Assembly (NCBI RefSeq): GCF_001941485.1
Contig: NZ_CP009247.1
Location: forward strand, 186,001-250,000
Direction: 5' to 3'
Length of the DNA: 64,000 bases
Source of the DNA: Corynebacterium frankenforstense DSM 45800
GTDB lineage: Bacteria > Actinomycetota > Actinomycetes > Mycobacteriales > Mycobacteriaceae
Below are positions 16,328 to 25,060 of this stretch, in pieces. The translations under genes and the position numbers were made by a program. Numbering within the stretch: the first letter of the stretch is position 1; each line of letters opens with the position of its first letter. A model generated the notes under the pieces. It searched no databases. It saw only the letters and a list, made by a program, of their open reading frames with translations, and had not been told where the DNA came from.

Positions 16328-17335
16328 TCAATCGGCGACGCGCACCACCGTGCGCCCGTGGCGCCGGCCGGCCAGCAGCTCTCCGCCTGCGTCGATGACC
16401 TCGTCCAGGCCGATCTCCTCGGTCAGCGACTCGAGGATCTCCGTGTCCAGGTGCCGGGCCAGCAGCGCCCAGGCACGCTCGCGCAGCTCGGCCGGGGCGT
16501 CGACCGAGTTCGCGCCCACCAGTGTGACGCCGCGCAGGATGAACGGCAGCACCGAGCCGGGCAGGTCCGGGCCCTGCGCCATGCCGCAGGCCGCCGCGAC
16601 GCCGCCCCATTTGAGCTGCGCGAGCGCGTTGACCAGCGTGTGCGAGCCGACGGTGTCGACCACCCCGGCGAAGCGCGCCTTCTGCAGCGGCTTGCCCTGG
16701 TCGGCGAAGTCGGCGCGGTCGAGGATCTCGCCGGCGCCGAGCCCGCGCAGGTAGTCGCCGTGCTCGTCGACGCGCCCGGTCAGCGCCACCGTGTCGAGGC
16801 CGAGCGCGTCCAGCAGGTGCAGCGCGATGCTGCCCACGCCGCCGGTCGCGCCCGTGACCAGCACCGGCGCGTCGCCGGCGGTCACCCCGTGATCGATGAG
16901 CGCCTGCACGCACAGCGCGGCGGTGAACCCGGCCGTGCCGACCGCGGCCGCCTGGCGCGCGTCGAAGCGGTCCGGCACCACGATTGCCGACGTCGCGGGC
17001 ACCGACGTGCGTGCGACATAGCCGCCGTCGCGGCGCTCGCCGAGGCCCGCACCGTTGACGACGACGGTCTGGCCGGGGCGGAACCCGCCGCCGGGGGCCT
17101 CGACGACCGTGCCCACGGCGTCGATGCCGGGGATCAGCGGGGTGGTGCGCACGATGCCGGGGTCGCCGGCCAGCGCCATGGCGTCCTTGTAGTTCAGGGA
17201 GGAGTAGGCGACGTCGATGAGCAGGTCACCGTCGGCGACCTCGACGGCGTCCAGGTCGACCTCGGTCAGCTCCGCGGGCTGCTTGAGCTCGCGGACGACG
17301 ACGGCATGGGCGGGGGAGGCGGGGGAGTGGCTCAT
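16328..17335 (-). CDS. acuI: Acrylyl-CoA reductase / quinone oxidoreductase, YhdH-AcuI family
   Basis: 335-residue MDR enzyme. SSLNYKDAMALAGDPGIVRTTP near the N-terminus and PGIDAVGTV define the YhdH/AcuI branch. VTGATGGVGSIALHLL is the NADPH loop, GVVDTVGSHTL follows, and LVGANSVDAP is near the end. AcuI enzymes reduce acrylyl-CoA to propionyl-CoA with NADPH; many annotations read only quinone oxidoreductase. The ATG is at 17335 (MSHSPASPAHAVVV). The stop lies inside one copy of the dispersed CGTCGTCAATCGG motif (16323-16335). No operon partner is evident; pat follows 58 bp upstream on the same strand. Confidence 0.8.
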   Translation of the reverse strand: MSHSPASPAHAVVVRELKQPAELTEVDLDAVEVADGDLLIDVAYSSLNYKDAMALAGDPGIVRTTPLIPGIDAVGTVVEAPGGGFRPGQTVVVNGAGLGERRDGGYVARTSVPATSAIVVPDRFDARQAAAVGTAGFTAALCVQALIDHGVTAGDAPVLVTGATGGVGSIALHLLDALGLDTVALTGRVDEHGDYLRGLGAGEILDRADFADQGKPLQKARFAGVVDTVGSHTLVNALAQLKWGGVAAACGMAQGPDLPGSVLPFILRGVTLVGANSVDAPAELRERAWALLARHLDTEILESLTEEIGLDEVIDAGGELLAGRRHGRTVVRVAD

Positions 17336-17393
17336 GCCTCGCGAGTGTAGGCAAGACCCCGACCGCGGCGAGGGGTTTCGCGGCCCGGCTGAA

Positions 17394-18431
17394 TTACAGC
17401 CCCGCGGTGCGCCAGGCCTCGAGCAGCCGGTCGTTCTCCTCGGGCGTGCTCACGGTGACGCGCACGCCCTCGGGGAAGGCGCGGACCACCACGCCGGCCT
17501 CGGCCAGCGCCTCGGAGACCCGCTGCGGGTAGTCCGCGTCGCCGTCCGGGGTGGGCAGCCAGACGAAGTTCGCCTGGGTCGGCTCGGTGCCCAGCGCCTC
17601 GGAGACCCGGTCGCGGTCGGCGACGATCTCTTCGACGCGCTCCATCAGGGCGTCCACCGCGTTCAGCGAGGCCAGCGCGCCGGCCTGCGCCGGGGCGGAG
17701 ACCGCGAAGGGGATGCCGACCTTGGTCATCGCGTCGATGATGCCCGGCTCGCCGAAGGCGTAGCCCACGCGCGCGCCGGCCAGGCCGTAGGCTTTGGAGA
17801 AGGTGCGCAGGCCCACCACGTTCGGCCGCGACGCGATCTCCTCGGTGGCCACCGGGGTGTCCTCGGCGCGGTTGAACTCGAAGTACGCCTCGTCGAGGGC
17901 CACGGTGACCCGCTCCGGGATCTTGTCCATGAACTCGGCGAACTCGGCGCGCGTGATCGTCTGGCCCGACGGGTTGTTCGGGTTGCACACGAAGATCGCG
18001 CTGGTGCGCTCGGTGACGGCGGCGGCCATCGCGTCGAGGTCCAGGTGCCCGGTCCCGGTCAGCTCGACCGGCACGCACTTGGCGCCGACGACCTGCACGA
18101 AGATCGGGTAGGCCTCGAAGCTGCGCCACGGGTAGATCACCTCGTCGCCCTCGCGGGTGGTCGCCTGCAGCAGCTGCAGGCACAGCGCGGAGGAGCCGCA
18201 GCCGACGGTGACCTGCTCCGGGGAAAGACCCAGGTGGTCGGCGAGCGCGGCGGTCAGCTCGGCGGGGGGCATGGCGGGGTAGCGGTTGGCGCCGGCGGCG
18301 GCCTCGGCCATCGCGTCGACGGCGGCCTTCAGCGGCGGGAAGGTCACCTCGTTGGACGAGAGCTTCAGGGCGTCGGCGAGCTTGCGGCCGGGGGCGTAGG
18401 AGGGCAGCGTGTCCAGGTCAGGGCGGATCAT
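17394..18431 (-). CDS. pat: Aromatic amino acid aminotransferase (HisC-like, Pat)
   Basis: Fold-type I PLP aminotransferase of 345 residues. LKLSSNEV, VGCGSSALCLQLLQ, IFVCNPNNPSGQ, ALDEAYFEF and the lysine motif RTFSKAYGLAGARVGY are all intact. Corynebacterial and mycobacterial Pat proteins start MIRxDL as this one does, so the ATG at 18431 is preferred over the GTG at 18440. It transaminates phenylpyruvate or related aromatic 2-oxoacids. The alternative HisC2 role in histidine synthesis cannot be excluded from sequence, but the main hisC normally sits in the his operon. tyrA, in the same pathway, is 5 kb away. Confidence 0.82.
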   Translation of the reverse strand: MIRPDLDTLPSYAPGRKLADALKLSSNEVTFPPLKAAVDAMAEAAAGANRYPAMPPAELTAALADHLGLSPEQVTVGCGSSALCLQLLQATTREGDEVIYPWRSFEAYPIFVQVVGAKCVPVELTGTGHLDLDAMAAAVTERTSAIFVCNPNNPSGQTITRAEFAEFMDKIPERVTVALDEAYFEFNRAEDTPVATEEIASRPNVVGLRTFSKAYGLAGARVGYAFGEPGIIDAMTKVGIPFAVSAPAQAGALASLNAVDALMERVEEIVADRDRVSEALGTEPTQANFVWLPTPDGDADYPQRVSEALAEAGVVVRAFPEGVRVTVSTPEENDRLLEAWRTAGL

Positions 18432-18729
18432 GGGGTTCACCCTAGTCGCAGTTGTGTCGGGCGAAACACCGAATCAGCGGAAACCTGAGCGCCGGGCCGA
18501 CCGGCCCGCCGGTCCGGCCTCGGCCGCCTCGCTCCACCGGCCGGCCACCCCGCCCCACGGGCCCGGGCCACCCCGCCCGCCGCACCCAAGCCACCCCCGC
18601 CGAGCCCAAGCCGCACCCACGGCGCAGGTGCGCGCCGGGCGCGCGCCCCGGGACGTCGTCAAGCAAGTTTGAATTCGCACGCGACGCTCCGGTAGGCTCT
18701 ACGCAGTCCGGCCTCGAGTCGGACGGTCA

Positions 18730-18820
18730 GGAGACGTGCCAGAGCGGCCGAATGGGGCTCCCTGCTAAGGAGTTGACCTTGTGATGAGGTCCGGAGGTTC
18801 AAATCCTCTCGTCTCCGCCA
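18730..18820 (+). tRNA. tRNA-Ser(GCT)
   Basis: Acceptor GGAGACG (18730-18736) pairs with CGTCTCC (18810-18816), discriminator G, and CCA is encoded (18818-18820). The anticodon loop CTGCTAA reads GCT. Class II variable arm. Upstream 18432-18729 contains no gene I can support; GGGACGTCGTCAAGC at ~18652-18666 is a copy of the dispersed motif. Confidence 0.95.
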
Positions 18821-18821
18821 C

Positions 18822-18897
18822 GCGCCCGTAGCTCAACGGATAGAGCATCTGACTACGGATCAGAAGGTTGGGGGTTCGAATCCCTCCGGGCGCACCA
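18822..18897 (+). tRNA. tRNA-Arg(ACG), copy 1, CCA encoded
   Basis: GCGCCCG (18822-18828) pairs with CGGGCGC (18887-18893). Anticodon loop CTACGGA reads ACG. CCA follows at 18895-18897. It lies 1 bp after tRNA-Ser(GCT), so both are probably one transcript. It is identical in its 73 nt to the copy at 22758. Confidence 0.95.
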
Positions 18898-18908
18898 CCA
18901 TGAAGTGA

Positions 18909-18958
18909 CGGCCTCGTGGCCCGCCGGCTGCAGCGTGCAGCGGGCGGGCGCGGGGCCT
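18909..18958 (+). terminator. Hairpin after the tRNA-Ser/tRNA-Arg pair
   Basis: GGCCTCGTGGCCCGCC...GGCTGCA/TGCAGC...GGGCGGGC...GGGGCC forms a long imperfect stem between the tRNAs and mgtE. There is no T-tract. Termination is inferred from position. Confidence 0.45.
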
Positions 18959-19023
18959 CATTCGTGCCGCGGCGTCGGTGGACGCGGCGGGGGACAAGCA
19001 CCACGACAGACGGGAGGTGCGCC

Positions 19024-20385
19024 GTGGGCGCCACCGAAACCTGGGATCTCGACGGACTCAAGCGCATCCTGCGCGCCGACAACCTGCGCCCCGAGCAGGC
19101 CCACGAGCTGGCCGCCCGGCTCGCCGAACCCCCGATCCAGGACGTCGTCGCGCTCGTCGAGCGCAGCGACCCCACCCGCGCGGCCCTGGTGCTGCGGCTG
19201 CTCAGCCGGCGCCGCTCCATCGAGGTCTTCGACGCGCTCGACCCGCGCCACCAGGCCGATCTGATCGGCGCGCTGCAGAACCGCGACATCTACGAGTTCT
19301 TCGACGAGCTCGACCCGGACGACCGCGTCTCGCTGCTCGACGAGCTGCCCGCCGAGATCGCCGAGGCCCTGCTGCGCCAGCTCGACCCCGGCGAATCACA
19401 CGTCACCGAGGTCGTCATGGGCTACCCGAAGGGCTCGGTCGGCCGCCGCATGAGCCCGGAGGTCGCCACGATCTACTCGACGATGACGGCCGCGCAGGCG
19501 CTGGAGAAGCTGCGCCGCTCCGCCGAGGACGTCGAGACGATCTACGCGGTGCCCGTCGTCGCCCACGACCGCAAGCTCGAGGGCTTCTGCTCCTTCACCG
19601 AGATCTTCACCGCCGACGACGACACGCGCCTGGCCGAGATCATGAACCCGCCGGTGTACTGCCGCGCGCACGACGACGCCGAGGACACCGCCCGCTGGTT
19701 CCTGCCGCTCGACTACCTCGCCCTGCCCGTCGTCGACGACACCGACCGCCTCGTGGGGCTTCTGACCTGGGACGACGCCCAGGACATCGTCGAGGAGGAG
19801 GACAGCGAGGACTCCGCGCGCTCCGGTGGTTCCGAGCCGCTGCAGCAGCCCTACCTGTCCACCCCGGTGGCCAAGCTGGTGCGCTCGCGCGTGGTGTGGC
19901 TGCTGGTGCTGGCGGTCTCGGCGATCCTGACGGTGCAGGTCCTCGACGTCTTCGAGGAGACGCTGTCGAAGGTGGTCACGCTCTCGCTGTTCATCCCGCT
20001 GCTGACGGGCACCGGCGGCAACACGGGCAACCAGGCGGCCACGACGGTCACCCGCGCGCTGGCGCTCGGCGACGTGCGCAAGCGCGACATCCTGCAGGTC
20101 ATGTGGCGCGAGCTGCGCGTGGGCCTGATGATGGGCGCGCTGCTCGGCGCGATCGGCTTCTGCCTGGCCGCGCTCGTCTACGGCGTGCCGATCGGCGCCG
20201 TGATCGGTTGCACCCTGCTGGCCGTGTGCACGATGTCGGCGACTGTCGGCGGCGCGATGCCGATCGTCGCCAAGTCCGTCGGCGCCGACCCCGCGGTCTT
20301 CTCCAACCCGTTCATCTCCACCTTCTGCGACGCCACCGGCCTGATCATCTACTTCCTCATCGCCATCTCCGTGCTCGGCCTCTGA
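19024..20385 (+). CDS. mgtE: Magnesium transporter MgtE
   Basis: 453 residues with the complete MgtE plan. N-domain helices (LVERSDPTRAALVLRLLSRR, DIYEFFDELDPDDRVSLLDELP), two CBS domains (~residues 135-260; PVVAHDRKLEGFCSF and LPVVDDTDRLVGLLTWDDA), then the plug helix and five membrane helices. The pore stretch FIPLLTGTGGNTGNQA is diagnostic. The CBS/N-domain gates the channel by sensing cytosolic Mg2+. A GTG at 19024 follows GGGAGGTGCGCC, a good ribosome site; in-frame upstream starts would overlap the hairpin. No Mg riboswitch is visible in the short leader. Confidence 0.93.
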   Translation: MGATETWDLDGLKRILRADNLRPEQAHELAARLAEPPIQDVVALVERSDPTRAALVLRLLSRRRSIEVFDALDPRHQADLIGALQNRDIYEFFDELDPDDRVSLLDELPAEIAEALLRQLDPGESHVTEVVMGYPKGSVGRRMSPEVATIYSTMTAAQALEKLRRSAEDVETIYAVPVVAHDRKLEGFCSFTEIFTADDDTRLAEIMNPPVYCRAHDDAEDTARWFLPLDYLALPVVDDTDRLVGLLTWDDAQDIVEEEDSEDSARSGGSEPLQQPYLSTPVAKLVRSRVVWLLVLAVSAILTVQVLDVFEETLSKVVTLSLFIPLLTGTGGNTGNQAATTVTRALALGDVRKRDILQVMWRELRVGLMMGALLGAIGFCLAALVYGVPIGAVIGCTLLAVCTMSATVGGAMPIVAKSVGADPAVFSNPFISTFCDATGLIIYFLIAISVLGL

Positions 20386-20388
20386 CCT

Positions 20389-20536
20389 TCGATTGCCGAC
20401 GTCCCGCCCCACCGCCGGGCGCGCACCCCGCGCCGTCCGGTGTGGGGCGGCCGCGCGCCTGCGGCGCGCGGCGGGTGAGCCGCGCGGCGGGTGAGGTGCG
20501 CGCCTGCGGTGCGTGGCGGGACGTCGGAAATCGGGG
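20389..20536. repeat. Intergenic segment bounded by inverted CGACGTC motifs
   Basis: GATTGCCGACGTCCCG (20391-20406), 6 bp after the mgtE stop, is mirrored by GGGACGTCGGAAATCGGGG (20518-20536). Between them are CGGCGCGCGGCGGGTGAGC-like internal repeats. It has the same structure as 4225-4416. It may act as a terminator for mgtE. Confidence 0.6.
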
Positions 20537-20599
20537 CGTGTCCGCTTCTTCCGCTTCGGGGGTGGGTCCACCCCCGTACTCAGGGTGACCTGAGTGGCC

Positions 20600-20828
20600 G
20601 GACCTGCGCATATGTGTGACAGATGAGGTCAGAGTGTGAGGCGTCTGGGAGTCCGGTGTTCCGGTGGTTAGGATCATTATTGTAACCGCCGGTGGTGGAG
20701 AACATCGACGTCCACCCCGTTGACCTCCCCGGGCGGGAGGTGCTGGCCTCCCCGGGCGGGAGGCGCGGTGACCCACGGGAAAACCCCCGGAAACACTCGG
20801 GACCCCCAGCACGAAGGACGCCGTACCC
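20600..20828 (+). promoter_or_regulatory. Upstream region of the dicarboxylate transporter
   Basis: A local AT-rich patch (GGTTAGGATCATTATTGTAAC, ~20666-20686) is a plausible promoter core. TGTGACAGATGAGGTCA at ~20613 resembles half of a GlxR/CRP site, but the second half does not match. CCTCCCCGGGCGGGAGG occurs twice (20725-20741, 20747-20763) as small hairpins near the 5'-UTR. Confidence 0.35.
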
Positions 20829-22412
20829 ATGACCACACCCAAGGTCCAAGAGAGTTCGTCGCACGCCGTAGGCGAGGACTCCCGCACCCCAGACTTCAAG
20901 GACATCCGCCGGCGGGTGACCGGCCTGATCGTCGGCCTGCTGCTGGCCGTCGTCATCTACCTGATCTTCCCGGACGGCGCGGCGGAGCGCATCAACGAGG
21001 CCTACGCCGAGGACGGCGTCGAGTACACCGGCAGCGCGATGCGCATCACCGCCGCCGTCGCCGTGCTCATGGGCGCCTGGTGGATGACCGAGGCGATCCC
21101 GCTGGCCGCCACCGCCCTGGTGCCGCTGGTCGCGTTCCCGCTGCTGCAGGTCATCGAGTTCGGCGAGATCTCCTCCTCCTACGCCGAACCCACGATCTTC
21201 CTGTTCATGGGCGGCTTCATCCTCGCGCTCGGCATGCAGCGCTGGAACCTGCACCGCCGGCTCGCGCTGACCGTCGTGCTCGCCGTGGGCACCCAGCCCA
21301 AGCGCCTCGTCCTCGGCTTCATGCTGGCCACCGGCTTCCTGTCGATGTGGGTCTCCAACACCGCGACCGCCGTGGTCATGCTGCCGATCGGCATGTCCGT
21401 GCTGCAGCTGACCGCCGAGACCGTCGGCGGCATGCGCAAGCAGCGCAACTTCGCCACGGCCCTGATGCTCGCGATCGCCTACTCGGCCTCGATCGGCTCG
21501 GTCGGCACCATCATCGGCACCCCGCCGAACGCCCTGCTCGTCGCCTACATGTCCAACAACCACGGCATCGAGATCGGCTTCGGCCAGTGGATGCTCGTCG
21601 GCGTGCCGATCGCCGTGGTCTTCCTGATCGTCGCGTGGCTGGTGCTGGTCACCGTGTTCAAACCCGAGATGAAGGAGATCCCCGGCGGCAAGGAGCTGAT
21701 CCGTGAGGAGCTCAAGAAGCTCGGCAAGATGCACCAGCCCGAGGCTGTCACCGCTGTCGTCTTCGCCGGTGCCGCGCTGTGCTGGATCTTCGTGCCGATC
21801 CTCATCGACAACTTCGGCTGGTCCGTCACCATCGCCGACGCCGCGATCGGCCTGGCCGCCTCGCTGCTGCTGTTCATCCTGCCCTCCGGTTACAAGCCCG
21901 GCGTGAAGCTGATGGACTGGAAGACCGCCAACGACCTGCCGTGGGACGTGCTGCTGCTCTTCGGCGGCGGCCTGGCGCTGTCCAAGATGTTCTCCGAGTC
22001 CGGCCTCTCGCTGTGGATCGGTGACCTGGCCCAGGGCCTGAAGGTCCTGCCGGTGATCCTGCTGGTCGCCGCCGTGGCCGCGCTGGTGCTGATCCTCACC
22101 GAGTTCACCTCGAACACCGCGACCGCCGCGACCTTCCTGCCGATCCTCGCCGGCGTGGCCGTGGGCATCGGGCTGACCTCGGGCGGCAACGAGCAGAACG
22201 TGCTGCTGCTGACCATCCCGGTCGCCCTGGCCGCCACCTGCGCGTTCATGCTGCCGGTGGCCACCCCGCCGAACGCGATCGCCTTCGGCTCCGGCTACGT
22301 CAGTATCGGCAACATGATCAAGGGCGGCATCTGGCTGAACCTGATCGCCGTCGTGCTGATTACCATCACGGTCTACTTCATCGCGATCCCGGTCTTCGGC
22401 ATCGTGTTGTGA
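20829..22412 (+). CDS. Sodium-coupled dicarboxylate transporter (DASS family)
   Basis: 527 residues with about twelve hydrophobic segments. Both repeat motifs of the divalent anion:Na+ symporters are present: MWVSNTATAVVMLPIG (~175-190) and EFTSNTATAATFLPIL (~428-443), where SNT residues bind Na+ and the carboxylate. ATPPNAIAFGSGYV follows near the end. C. glutamicum DccT, a succinate/fumarate/malate carrier, is of this type, so C4-dicarboxylate uptake is the likely job, although the substrate is not fixed by sequence. ATG at 20829. A 17-bp hairpin follows the gene. Confidence 0.85.
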   Translation: MTTPKVQESSSHAVGEDSRTPDFKDIRRRVTGLIVGLLLAVVIYLIFPDGAAERINEAYAEDGVEYTGSAMRITAAVAVLMGAWWMTEAIPLAATALVPLVAFPLLQVIEFGEISSSYAEPTIFLFMGGFILALGMQRWNLHRRLALTVVLAVGTQPKRLVLGFMLATGFLSMWVSNTATAVVMLPIGMSVLQLTAETVGGMRKQRNFATALMLAIAYSASIGSVGTIIGTPPNALLVAYMSNNHGIEIGFGQWMLVGVPIAVVFLIVAWLVLVTVFKPEMKEIPGGKELIREELKKLGKMHQPEAVTAVVFAGAALCWIFVPILIDNFGWSVTIADAAIGLAASLLLFILPSGYKPGVKLMDWKTANDLPWDVLLLFGGGLALSKMFSESGLSLWIGDLAQGLKVLPVILLVAAVAALVLILTEFTSNTATAATFLPILAGVAVGIGLTSGGNEQNVLLLTIPVALAATCAFMLPVATPPNAIAFGSGYVSIGNMIKGGIWLNLIAVVLITITVYFIAIPVFGIVL

Positions 22413-22471
22413 CGTCGGCGCGGTGATCGCCCGGTTGTTAGCCGCGGCGATCGCCGGAGCCGCGTGACCCC

Positions 22472-22510
22472 GGAACCGGCCCGGACCCCTCGTGGGTCCG
22501 GGCCGGTTCC
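22472..22510 (+). terminator. Strong hairpin after the dicarboxylate transporter
   Basis: Perfect 17-bp stem GGAACCGGCCCGGACCC / GGGTCCGGGCCGGTTCC with a 5-nt loop, 60 bp after the stop. No T-tract. The rest of the gap to the tRNA at 22758 holds no gene. Confidence 0.75.
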
Positions 22511-22757
22511 GCGTCTGCGGGGCGTGGGGTGGTTGTGTTGTTGGTGGACTTCGAGGCGGGGGAGCGCAGTTCTGAGTCTGCGGGGCGGGGGGTCTCGGCG
22601 GGTGTTCCTGCGGGGCGTGCGGGTGCCCGGCCAGGTGTTCCTCCGGGCGAGCCCTCGCTCCCTAGGGGTTTCTGCCTGGTGAGCAGGGGATTTGGTGGCC
22701 ACGGGGCCCGGGGGTAATGTATCTCCTCGTTGCAGGGGCTAGCCCCGGTGACGGACT

Positions 22758-22830
22758 GCGCCCGTAGCTCAACGGATAGAGCATCTGACTACGGATCAGA
22801 AGGTTGGGGGTTCGAATCCCTCCGGGCGCA
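22758..22830 (+). tRNA. tRNA-Arg(ACG), copy 2, no CCA
   Basis: The 73 nt are identical to the tRNA at 18822, but the next bases are CGA, so CCA must be added post-transcriptionally. A canonical terminator follows within 7 bp. Confidence 0.95.
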
Positions 22831-22836
22831 CGATCA

Positions 22837-22866
22837 GGGCCCCGCCGAAAGGCGGGGCCCATTTTC
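22837..22866 (+). terminator. Rho-independent terminator of tRNA-Arg copy 2
   Basis: GGGCCCCGCC-GAAA-GGCGGGGCCC followed by ATTTTC: a 10-bp stem with a GAAA tetraloop. Confidence 0.9.
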
Positions 22867-22877
22867 GTGTCTATGGC

Positions 22878-22980
22878 CTGATTGAGCGGGTCGGCCAGTC
22901 GATTGGCCGGGTCGGTCGGCCGATTGGTAGGGCTGGTCGGCCTATTGACCGGATCGGCCGGCCGGTTATCGGGGGCTGAT
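22878..22980. repeat. Degenerate GGTCGGCCGATTG tandem repeats
   Basis: Six or seven imperfect units built on GGTCGGCC(G/A)(A/G)TTG with alternating spacing. Just beyond, TTACCGACCCGGGGTCGGTAA (~23021-23041) is a separate perfect hairpin. No gene in 22867-23091. Confidence 0.6.
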
Positions 22981-23091
22981 CGGGGGAACAGGGATGGTTT
23001 CCCGCCCGGATCCGCACGGTTTTACCGACCCGGGGTCGGTAAGCGATTTCGCTCAACTCGGTGACCTGCGGGTTTGTCAGGCGGTTTTCGG

Positions 23092-23117
23092 GTTTACCGG
23101 CCCACACCCGGTAAAAG
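23092..23117 (-). terminator. Terminator-like hairpin at the 3' side of tyrA
   Basis: TTTACCGGCCCACACCCGGTAAAA: on the minus strand a TTTTACCGG/CCGGTAAA stem 36-60 bp beyond the tyrA stop. Confidence 0.55.
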
Positions 23118-23152
23118 CAGGTGCGAACAGGCTCCCCCGAGCCGCCCGACCC

Positions 23153-24274
23153 CTAGAACACCTCGACGCGGGCGCCCAGCGACTCGGCCTGGATGAGCAC
23201 CTGGACCCACTCGCCCTCGCCGGGGCGCACGCGCAGCACCGGGCGCGAGGAGACCGGCACCGGGCTGACCGACTCGCCGCCGCGCGCGCCGGAGGCCTCG
23301 CGTGCCTTGAACCGGATACGCGCGCTGTGACCGGCGTCGGCGAGCTCGGCGATGTCGGGCTCGGGGCGCGACAGCGACTCGCGGGCCTCGTTGAGCAGCT
23401 CGATGACCTCGTCGAGCACGTCGACCACGGCAGCGGCGTTGGTCTCGCACATGGCGCGGACCAGGGCCGGCTCGCTGCCGGCGACGCGGGTGGCGTCGCG
23501 GAAGCTGCCGGCGGCCAGTGAGTGCGCCAGCGCGCCGCCCTGGTCGCCGACCACGGCCAGGGCCTCGGCGAGCACGTGCGGCATGTGGCTGATGCGGGCG
23601 ACCGCGGCGTCGTGGACCCCGACGCGGGCGGGCACGACCTCGGCGTGGACCACGCCGGCCAGGGTGGCGACGTCCTTCCACAGCTCCACCCAGGAGGCCG
23701 GGACCTCCGCGGCTCCGGCACCCGAGGCCCCAGCCGCGGCACCGGCACCCGCCCCGGAAGCCCCGGCACCGGCGGCGGTACCGGCACCGGCGGCACCCGA
23801 GCCCGCGTCCCCGCACGCCAGGTCAAACCCGATCACCCACGCGGCACCCCGGAACAGCCCCTCGTGCGAGGCCGCCCAGCCGGACTCGGCGGTGCCGGCC
23901 ATCGGGTGCGAGCCGACGTAGCGCTCGGCCATCCCCCGCTCGCGCACGGCCTCGAGCACGGCCCCCTTCACGGAGACGACGTCGGTGAAGCCGCAGTCGG
24001 GGGCGAACTCGGCGATGGCGTCCAGCATCGCGCCGACGGCCCCCATGGGGGTGGCGACGACCACCAGGGCGTCATCGCCCTGGGCGCGGGACAGGACGTC
24101 GGAAAGTGAGGAGGTGACGTCGAAGCCCTCCTTCTTCGCCTCCTCGACGGCGTCGGGGGAGCGGTTGTAGCCGTAGGCGGTCTCGCCGGCGGCCACGAGG
24201 TCGCGCAGCAGGGACCCGCCGATCAGGCCGAGGCCGAGGATGCATACGGGGCGGGAGATGCGTTGTGAGCTCAC
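23153..24274 (-). CDS. tyrA: Prephenate dehydrogenase TyrA
   Basis: 373 residues. The NAD(P) loop CILGLGLIGGSLL is at 11-23; VVVATPMGAVG, the active-site region GSHPMAGTAESGWAA (121-135) and the catalytic-domain segment ARISHMPHVLAEAL follow. It oxidatively decarboxylates prephenate or arogenate in tyrosine synthesis. Residues ~155-190 are an Ala/Gly-rich low-complexity insert not seen in the usual ~340-residue family. The best start is the GTG at 24274 (VSSQRISRPVCIL). It is divergent from the gene at 24312 with 37 bp between. Pat, encoded near 18 kb, can transaminate pathway products. Confidence 0.88.
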   Translation of the reverse strand: MSSQRISRPVCILGLGLIGGSLLRDLVAAGETAYGYNRSPDAVEEAKKEGFDVTSSLSDVLSRAQGDDALVVVATPMGAVGAMLDAIAEFAPDCGFTDVVSVKGAVLEAVRERGMAERYVGSHPMAGTAESGWAASHEGLFRGAAWVIGFDLACGDAGSGAAGAGTAAGAGASGAGAGAAAGASGAGAAEVPASWVELWKDVATLAGVVHAEVVPARVGVHDAAVARISHMPHVLAEALAVVGDQGGALAHSLAAGSFRDATRVAGSEPALVRAMCETNAAAVVDVLDEVIELLNEARESLSRPEPDIAELADAGHSARIRFKAREASGARGGESVSPVPVSSRPVLRVRPGEGEWVQVLIQAESLGARVEVF

Positions 24275-24311
24275 CTGACAAGCATGACACAAGACGACTA
24301 CCGTTGCCGGT

Positions 24312-24845
24312 ATGCAGCCCCAGACCACGGACGGCGTGGACTTCGACGGCGAGGGCGAGGACTTCGCCAGTTTCGCGGTGACCGTGACCAGGACGGACGC
24401 ACACTGGCACGTGCGCGAGTTCGACGACGACTTCGATGACCTGGACACCTCGGTCCGCGCGGTGCGTGCGCTGCGCGCCGAGGGGCCCGCGTTCGCGCTG
24501 CTGTGCGTGGACGACGACTACTTCATCGTGGTGCGCCCCTCGCCGAACCGCACGCGCGTGCTGCTCTCGGACGCGACCGCCGGGGTGGAGGACGACATCG
24601 CCGCCGCGGCGCTCGAGGAGATCGGCGCCGAGGTGCCGGACCTGAACCCCGACGAGGTCGAGGACGTCGACCCCTGGGCCGAGGGCGACTTCGACATCCT
24701 CGCCGACCTCGGCCTCTCCGAGCAGGTCATGGGTCTGATCACCGATGACCTCGACGACTGGGCCAGCGAGCAGATCGTGCGCATCGCCGAGGAGCTCGGC
24801 TTCGACGACGAGCTCTTCGACGAGGTCGACATCCCGGAGCACTGA
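24312..24845 (+). CDS. tRNA adenosine deaminase-associated protein
   Basis: 177 residues, very acidic, matching the actinobacterial family found next to tadA: SFAVTVTRTDAHWHVREFDDDFDDLDTSV, VRALRAEGPAFALLCVDDDYFIVVRP, VLLSDATAGVEDDIAAAALEEIG and a C-terminal GDFDILADLGLSEQVMGLITDD. It carries no catalytic motif. Its genomic pairing with TadA is the family's defining feature; a role as partner or regulator of TadA is inferred. The ATG at 24312 lies divergent to tyrA. The stop is followed at once by CAATTTCCGACGTCCCG, a copy of the dispersed motif. Confidence 0.82.
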   Translation: MQPQTTDGVDFDGEGEDFASFAVTVTRTDAHWHVREFDDDFDDLDTSVRAVRALRAEGPAFALLCVDDDYFIVVRPSPNRTRVLLSDATAGVEDDIAAAALEEIGAEVPDLNPDEVEDVDPWAEGDFDILADLGLSEQVMGLITDDLDDWASEQIVRIAEELGFDDELFDEVDIPEH

Positions 24846-25060
24846 GTTCAATTTCCGACGTCCCGTCCCCCGGCGCCCGGCGCCCTGGCGCGCCCGAGCG
24901 CGGGGGCAGTGGCGGTGCCGGTCCTGCGCCGGCTTCTTCTTCCGGCGTCGGCGCCGCCCTGGGTGGTTTTTCGTCGGCAGATTCTCCGGGAGCCGGTTCC
25001 GCCGAGCGCGGGGCCCACGTTCTGCCCGAGGCGGCGGGGGAGCGGCGCGCACGCGAGCGG

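Noticed and set aside
18898..19023. Possible Mg-sensing M-box riboswitch before mgtE
   Set aside because: The leader is too short and contains only a GC hairpin; conserved M-box segments are not seen.
20610..20640. GlxR/CRP site upstream of the dicarboxylate transporter
   Set aside because: TGTGA is present but the opposite half is AGGTCA rather than TCACA, so I do not call it.
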